A DNA stretch of 39,242 nucleotides from Polaromonas sp. (GTDB lineage: Bacteria > Pseudomonadota > Gammaproteobacteria > Burkholderiales > Burkholderiaceae_C), in the NCBI GenBank assembly GCA_030683705.1, contig JAUXPP010000121.1, forward strand, positions 1 through 39,242, in the 5' to 3' direction. The notes beneath the pieces were generated by a model, which searched no databases, was not told where the DNA came from, and saw only the letters and a list, made by a program, of their open reading frames with translations. Positions within the stretch are counted from its first letter, which is position 1. Each line of letters starts with the position of its first letter. The translations under genes were made by a program, and so were the position numbers. Positions 35,183 to 39,242 of the stretch are shown here, piece after piece.

Positions 35183-36612
35183 AACACGCAATCAAACACA
35201 TTCACTTCATCGGCCTGGGTGGTTCCGGCATGTCCGGCATCGCCGAGGTGCTGCACAACCTCGGCTACGTGATCTCGGGCTCCGACCTGTCCGACAGCGC
35301 CACCTTGCGCCGGCTCGCCAGCCTGGGCATCAAGACCTTTGTTGGCCATGCTGCAGACAACCTGGCCAACGTGGATGCCGTGGTGACCTCCACGGCGGTG
35401 CAGGCCAACAACCCCGAGGTGCTGGCTGCGCGTGAAAAACGCATCCCGGTGGTGCCGCGCGCGCTGATGCTGGCCGAGCTGATGCGCCTGAAGCAGGGCA
35501 TCGCGATTGCCGGCACCCACGGCAAGACCACCACCACCAGCCTGGTCGCCAGCGTGCTGGCCGAGGGCGGGCTGGACCCCACCTTTGTGATCGGCGGCCG
35601 CTTGAACAGCGCCGGCGCCAACGCCAAGCTGGGCTCGGGCGACTACATCGTGGTCGAGGCCGACGAGTCCGATGCCTCCTTCCTGAACCTGTTGCCGGTC
35701 ATGGCAGTCGTCACCAACATCGACGCCGACCACATGGAAACCTATGGGCACGACTTCGGCAACCTGAAAAAGGCCTTTGTCGACTTCCTGCACCGCATGC
35801 CGTTTTACGGCACCGCCATCCTGTGCACCGACGATGCAGCGGTGCGCGATATCGTGCCGCAGGTGTCCTGCCCGATCACCAGCTACGGCTTCAACGAGGA
35901 CGCCCAGGTGCGCGCCGTGGACGTGAAGGCGGTGGACGGCCAGATGTTTTTCACGGTGCAGCGGCGCAATGGCGTGACCCTGCCCGATCTGCCGGTGGTG
36001 CTGAACCTGCCCGGCGAACACAACGTGCTCAACGCGCTGTCGGCGATTGCCGTGGCGGTCGAACTCAACATCCCCGACGCGGCGGTGCAAAAGGCGCTGG
36101 CCGAGTTCAAGGGCGTGGGCCGGCGCTTCCAGCGTTATGGCGAGGTGGCGGCGCCTGCGGGCGGCAGCTTCACGGTGGTGGACGACTACGGCCATCACCC
36201 GGTCGAGATGGCGGCCACGCTGGCTGCCGCGCGCGGCGCCTTTCCGGGCCGCCGCCTGGTGCTGGCTTTCCAGCCGCACCGCTTCACCCGCACGCGCGAC
36301 TGTTTCGAGGACTTCATCAAGGTCATCGGCCAGGCCGACAGCGTGTTGCTGTCCGAAGTTTATGCCGCGGGCGAGACGCCCATCGTCGCTGCCGACGGCC
36401 GCTCGCTGGCGCGCGCGCTGCGTGTGGCCGGCAAGGTCGAGCCGGTGTTTGTCGACGACATCGAGGCCATGCCGCAGGCGATCGCCGACAACGCGCTCGA
36501 TGGCGACGTGGTGGTGTGCATGGGTGCCGGCACGATTGGCGGGGTACCCGCCAAATTGCTGGAGTTGCTTCAAAAACCAGAGCGCACTGTGCAGGAAGGA
36601 CAAGGGTTGTGA
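35179..36612 (+). CDS. murC: UDP-N-acetylmuramate--L-alanine ligase
   Basis: A 477-residue Mur ligase catalysing the first peptide addition. N-terminal [17 protein letters not shown] (UDP-MurNAc Rossmann site), ATP loop GTHGKTT (112-118), [21 protein letters not shown] (about 178-188), DDYGHHPVE and FQPHRFTRT near 357-370 are all canonical. Normal length. The last 15 residues lie in a repeat-like stretch (36567-36606). The stop overlaps the GTG start of ddl (GTGA). Confidence 0.97.
   Translation: MKHAIKHIHFIGLGGSGMSGIAEVLHNLGYVISGSDLSDSATLRRLASLGIKTFVGHAADNLANVDAVVTSTAVQANNPEVLAAREKRIPVVPRALMLAELMRLKQGIAIAGTHGKTTTTSLVASVLAEGGLDPTFVIGGRLNSAGANAKLGSGDYIVVEADESDASFLNLLPVMAVVTNIDADHMETYGHDFGNLKKAFVDFLHRMPFYGTAILCTDDAAVRDIVPQVSCPITSYGFNEDAQVRAVDVKAVDGQMFFTVQRRNGVTLPDLPVVLNLPGEHNVLNALSAIAVAVELNIPDAAVQKALAEFKGVGRRFQRYGEVAAPAGGSFTVVDDYGHHPVEMAATLAAARGAFPGRRLVLAFQPHRFTRTRDCFEDFIKVIGQADSVLLSEVYAAGETPIVAADGRSLARALRVAGKVEPVFVDDIEAMPQAIADNALDGDVVVCMGAGTIGGVPAKLLELLQKPERTVQEGQGL
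36567..36606. repeat. Possible diverged family 1 repeat at the 3' end of murC
   Basis: GCTTCAAAAACCAGAGCGCA followed by CTGTGCAGGAAGGACAAGGG. The first 22 bases match the left end of the murG copy at all but a few positions (GCT.CAAAAA.CAGAGCGC.CT). The right half is only loosely similar to other copies, so this is a weaker call. Confidence 0.35.
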
Positions 36613-37583
36613 GCCTGAAAGCATCTGATTTTGGCAAGGTGGCGGTGCTGCTGGGCGGGCGCTCGGCCGAGCGCGAGGTCTCGCTGATGTCGGGCCGGGG
36701 TGTGCTCGAGGCCCTGCGCTCCCGCGGTGTGGATGCGCATGCTTTCGACCCTGCAGAGCGTGATATCGGCGATCTCAGGCGTGAAGGTTTCCAGCGCTGC
36801 TTCATCGCCTTGCACGGCCGCTTCGGCGAGGACGGCACGGTGCAGGGCGCGCTCGAACTGATGGGTATTCCCTATACCGGTTCGGGCGTGATGGCTTCCA
36901 GCATTTCCATCGACAAGGTCACCACCAAACGCATCTGGCTGGCCGATGGCCTGCCGACCCCGAAGTACCTGCTGCTGCGCCGCGGCGTGTTCGAGCGCAA
37001 GCAGGTGGTGGCCGTGCCCGATGAACTCGGCCTGCCGCTGATCGTCAAGCCGGCGCGCGAGGGCTCGTCCATCGGCGTGGTCAAGGTCGAGGGCTACTCC
37101 GGCATGGTGGACGCCGTGGAACAGGCGGCGCAGCTCGATGCGGACGTCCTGTGCGAACAGTTCATCAGCGGCGACGAGGTGACCTGCCCGGTGCTCGGCA
37201 CGGGCGACAGCGCGCGCGCGTTGCCGGTGATCCGCATCGTGGCCCCCGAAGGCAACTACGACTACCAGAACAAGTATTTCACCGACACCACGCAGTACCT
37301 GGTGCCCTGCGGCCTGCCGGCCGGCGAGGAGGAAGCCATCCAGGCCATGGTGCTTCAGGCCTACCGCGTACTGGGTTGCCGGGGCTGGGGCCGGCTCGAC
37401 GTGATGATCGATGCAAAAACCCGCAAGCCGTATTTGCTGGAGATCAACACCTCCCCGGGCATGACCAGCCATTCTCTGGTGCCCATGTCGGCGCGTGCGG
37501 CCGGCATCAGTTATGAAGACCTGTGCCTGGAAGTGCTGCGCAGCGCCAGCCTTGATCACCCGCCGGAGGGAGGCACTGCATGA
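36609..37583 (+). CDS. ddl: D-alanine--D-alanine ligase
   Basis: A 324-residue ATP-grasp ligase making the D-Ala-D-Ala used by MurF. GTG start at 36609 overlaps the murC stop and gives [20 protein letters not shown], the standard N-terminus. Later motifs: [14 protein letters not shown] (about 59-72), [19 protein letters not shown] (about 140-150), the omega-loop region DYQNKYF, and [15 protein letters not shown] near the end that binds Mg and phosphate. DdlB-type by position. The end overlaps ftsQ by four bases. Confidence 0.97.
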   Translation: MSLKASDFGKVAVLLGGRSAEREVSLMSGRGVLEALRSRGVDAHAFDPAERDIGDLRREGFQRCFIALHGRFGEDGTVQGALELMGIPYTGSGVMASSISIDKVTTKRIWLADGLPTPKYLLLRRGVFERKQVVAVPDELGLPLIVKPAREGSSIGVVKVEGYSGMVDAVEQAAQLDADVLCEQFISGDEVTCPVLGTGDSARALPVIRIVAPEGNYDYQNKYFTDTTQYLVPCGLPAGEEEAIQAMVLQAYRVLGCRGWGRLDVMIDAKTRKPYLLEINTSPGMTSHSLVPMSARAAGISYEDLCLEVLRSASLDHPPEGGTA

Positions 37584-38371
37584 GCCCTAGCCTGCCCGCA
37601 CCGATGGACGTCCGGCTGATGAACATCGCCTCCCTGCTGCTGGGACTGGCGTTTTTCGGCATGCTGGCGGCACTCGGGATCGGCTGGCTGGTGCAGCAGA
37701 ACCTGTTCCGGCTCACGGCCATCAAGGTGCGCGGCGACGTGAGCCACAACAACGCCGTCACCTTGCGGGCCAATGTGGTGCCGCGCCTGAACGGCAATTT
37801 TTTCACGGTGGACCTGGCCGGCGCACAAGCCGCTTTCGAGTCCGTCCCCTGGGTGCGCCGGGCTGTGGTGCAGCGCGAGTTCCCGAACCGCCTGAGCGTC
37901 GTGCTACAGGAGCACAAGGCGGTCGCCTATTGGGGCCAGGAAGCCGATGCGCAACTGGTCAACACCTACGGCGAGGTGTTTGAAGCCAATCCGGGTGATG
38001 TCGAGGCCGAGGACCTGCCGCTGCTCAGCGGCCCTGCCGGCCAGGCCGCGCAGGTGCTGGACGCCTGGCGCAGATTGTCACCGCTGTTTGAAAAAATCGA
38101 TGCGCAGATCGAGCACCTGGAACTGACCAGCCGCGGCAGCTGGCGCACCCGGCTCGATGACGGCGCCACGCTGGAGCTGGGCCACGGTTCGCTTGAGGAC
38201 ATTGAAAGCCGCGTGTCGCGTTTTGCCGCCACGCTCACGCAGGTGGCCGGCAAGTTCGGCAAGCCGCTGGAGTCTGCCGACCTGCGTTACGCCAACGGCT
38301 ATGCGATCAAGTTGAGGGGGGTCACCACCACCGTGCTGGGTGACAAGGAAAACGCGAAAGCAAAAAGGTAA
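37580..38371 (+). CDS. ftsQ: Cell division protein FtsQ
   Basis: A 263-residue bitopic protein: a cytoplasmic stretch of about 15 residues, one membrane helix (about 16-40), a POTRA domain ([16 protein letters not shown] from about 45 to 115, with [17 protein letters not shown]) and a beta domain ending in a short basic tail. It forms the FtsQBL subcomplex in the periplasm and recruits late division proteins. Start overlaps ddl (ATGA); ftsA starts four bases after its stop. Confidence 0.95.
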   Translation: MSPSLPAPMDVRLMNIASLLLGLAFFGMLAALGIGWLVQQNLFRLTAIKVRGDVSHNNAVTLRANVVPRLNGNFFTVDLAGAQAAFESVPWVRRAVVQREFPNRLSVVLQEHKAVAYWGQEADAQLVNTYGEVFEANPGDVEAEDLPLLSGPAGQAAQVLDAWRRLSPLFEKIDAQIEHLELTSRGSWRTRLDDGATLELGHGSLEDIESRVSRFAATLTQVAGKFGKPLESADLRYANGYAIKLRGVTTTVLGDKENAKAKR

Positions 38372-38375
38372 AGAT

Positions 38376-39242
38376 ATGGCCAAGGAATACAAGGATCTCG
38401 TCGTGGGGCTGGACATCGGGACCAGCAAGGTCATGGCGGTGGTGGCCGAGGTGCTGCCGGGCGGCGAGCTCAAGCTGGCGGGGCTGGGCATCGCCTACAG
38501 CAATGGGCTCAAGCGCGGCGTGGTTGTCAACATCGACGCCACCGTGCAGAGCATCCAGCAGGCGCTCAAGGAGGCCGAACTGATGGCTGACTGCAAGATC
38601 GCCCGGGTCTACACCGGCATCACCGGCAGCCACATCCGCGGCATCAACTCCAGCGGCATGGTGGCCGTGAAGGACAAGGAAGTCACCCAGGCCGACGTGG
38701 CCCGCGTGATCGAAACCGCCAAGGCCATCAACATTTCCACCGACCAGCGCCTGCTGCTGGTCGAGCCGCAGGAGTTCGTGATCGACGGCCAGGACGTGCG
38801 CGAACCCATAGGCATGAGCGGCATCCGGCTCGAGGCCAAGGTGCACATCGTGACCGGCGCGCAAAGCGCCGCGGAAAACATCATCAAGTGTGTGCGGCGC
38901 TGCGGCCTGGAAGTCGACCAGCTCATGCTCAACCCGCTGGCCTCCAGCCTGTCCGTGCTCAGCCGCGACGAGCAGGAACTCGGCGTGGCGCTGGTGGACA
39001 TCGGCGCCGGCACCACCGATGTGGCGATTTTCACGGGCGGGGCGATCCGCCACACCGCCGTGATCCCGATCGCCGGTGACCTGATTACCAGCGACATCGC
39101 GATGGCGCTGCGCACGCCGACCAAGGACGCCGAGGACATCAAGGTGGAGAGCGGGTTTGCCAAACAGTTGCTGGCCGACCCGGACACCCAGGTCGAGGTG
39201 CCGGGACTGGGCGACCGCGGCCCGCGCATGTTGTCGCGCCAG
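38376..39242 (+). CDS. ftsA: Cell division protein FtsA, C-terminus cut off by the window edge
   Basis: 289 codons are visible and open to the right edge. It is an actin-like ATPase that tethers FtsZ to the membrane. VGLDIGTSKVMAVV (about 9-22) is the first phosphate loop, the FtsA-specific 1C subdomain follows (about 85-165), and LVDIGAGTTDVAIFTGGAI (about 206-224) is the second phosphate loop. The C-terminal amphipathic membrane-targeting helix would lie outside the window. ftsZ is expected next. Confidence 0.96.
   Translation, partial: MAKEYKDLVVGLDIGTSKVMAVVAEVLPGGELKLAGLGIAYSNGLKRGVVVNIDATVQSIQQALKEAELMADCKIARVYTGITGSHIRGINSSGMVAVKDKEVTQADVARVIETAKAINISTDQRLLLVEPQEFVIDGQDVREPIGMSGIRLEAKVHIVTGAQSAAENIIKCVRRCGLEVDQLMLNPLASSLSVLSRDEQELGVALVDIGAGTTDVAIFTGGAIRHTAVIPIAGDLITSDIAMALRTPTKDAEDIKVESGFAKQLLADPDTQVEVPGLGDRGPRMLSRQ

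Overview
The window is high-GC betaproteobacterial chromosome, most likely from the Comamonadaceae (Polaromonas/Rhodoferax/Variovorax type). This is inferred from the gene content and order (a long mraZ-to-ftsA division and cell-wall cluster, dapF-DUF484-xerC, a Bug-type solute receptor, an AlgP-tailed DksA) and from two families of short dispersed repeats of a kind I associate with that family. No tRNA, rRNA or CRISPR array was seen.

Layout. 1-9066: a left-edge-truncated polysaccharide deacetylase (-) diverges from a Liv-type ABC importer operon whose permease and two ATPases are fused in one protein. A small DUF805-like membrane protein (-), a NUDIX/metallo-beta-lactamase fusion (-) and an orphan Bug receptor with a clear terminator follow. 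9067-10615: a foreign-looking island of lower GC. It carries two consecutive integron-type gene cassettes, each with one ORF starting just after a GTTAG core site and ending with a TAA inside the matching CTAAC box, and no integrase gene in view. 10660-18343: a lytic transglycosylase and a carboxymuconolactone-decarboxylase-like gene (-), dapF, a DUF484 gene and xerC (+), a 7TM protein with a degenerate GGDEF domain (-), and rlmI (+). 18575-22899: a CobW-type metal GTPase, a DksA with a long Lys/Ala/Pro-rich tail, and a STAS-domain protein.

23131-39242: the division and cell wall (dcw) cluster: mraZ, rsmH, ftsL, ftsI, murE, murF, mraY, murD, ftsW, murG, murC, ddl, ftsQ and the start of ftsA. 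Almost every junction is a 1-4 base overlap, so the genes are probably translationally coupled. They build UDP-MurNAc-pentapeptide (MurC-F, Ddl), lipid I and II (MraY, MurG) and the septal synthase with its partners (FtsW, FtsI, FtsL, FtsQ, FtsA). A promoter and four exactly 10-bp-phased AGTG boxes precede mraZ and look like the MraZ autoregulatory operator.

The two most unusual observations are the integrase-less cassette pair, and two families of roughly 50-75 bp repeats that lie in frame inside conserved genes (NUDIX-MBL, dapF, rlmI, murD, and probably the ends of murG and murC) as well as between genes. They resemble coding-tolerant palindromic elements. All family assignments come from reading motifs; no database search was possible.
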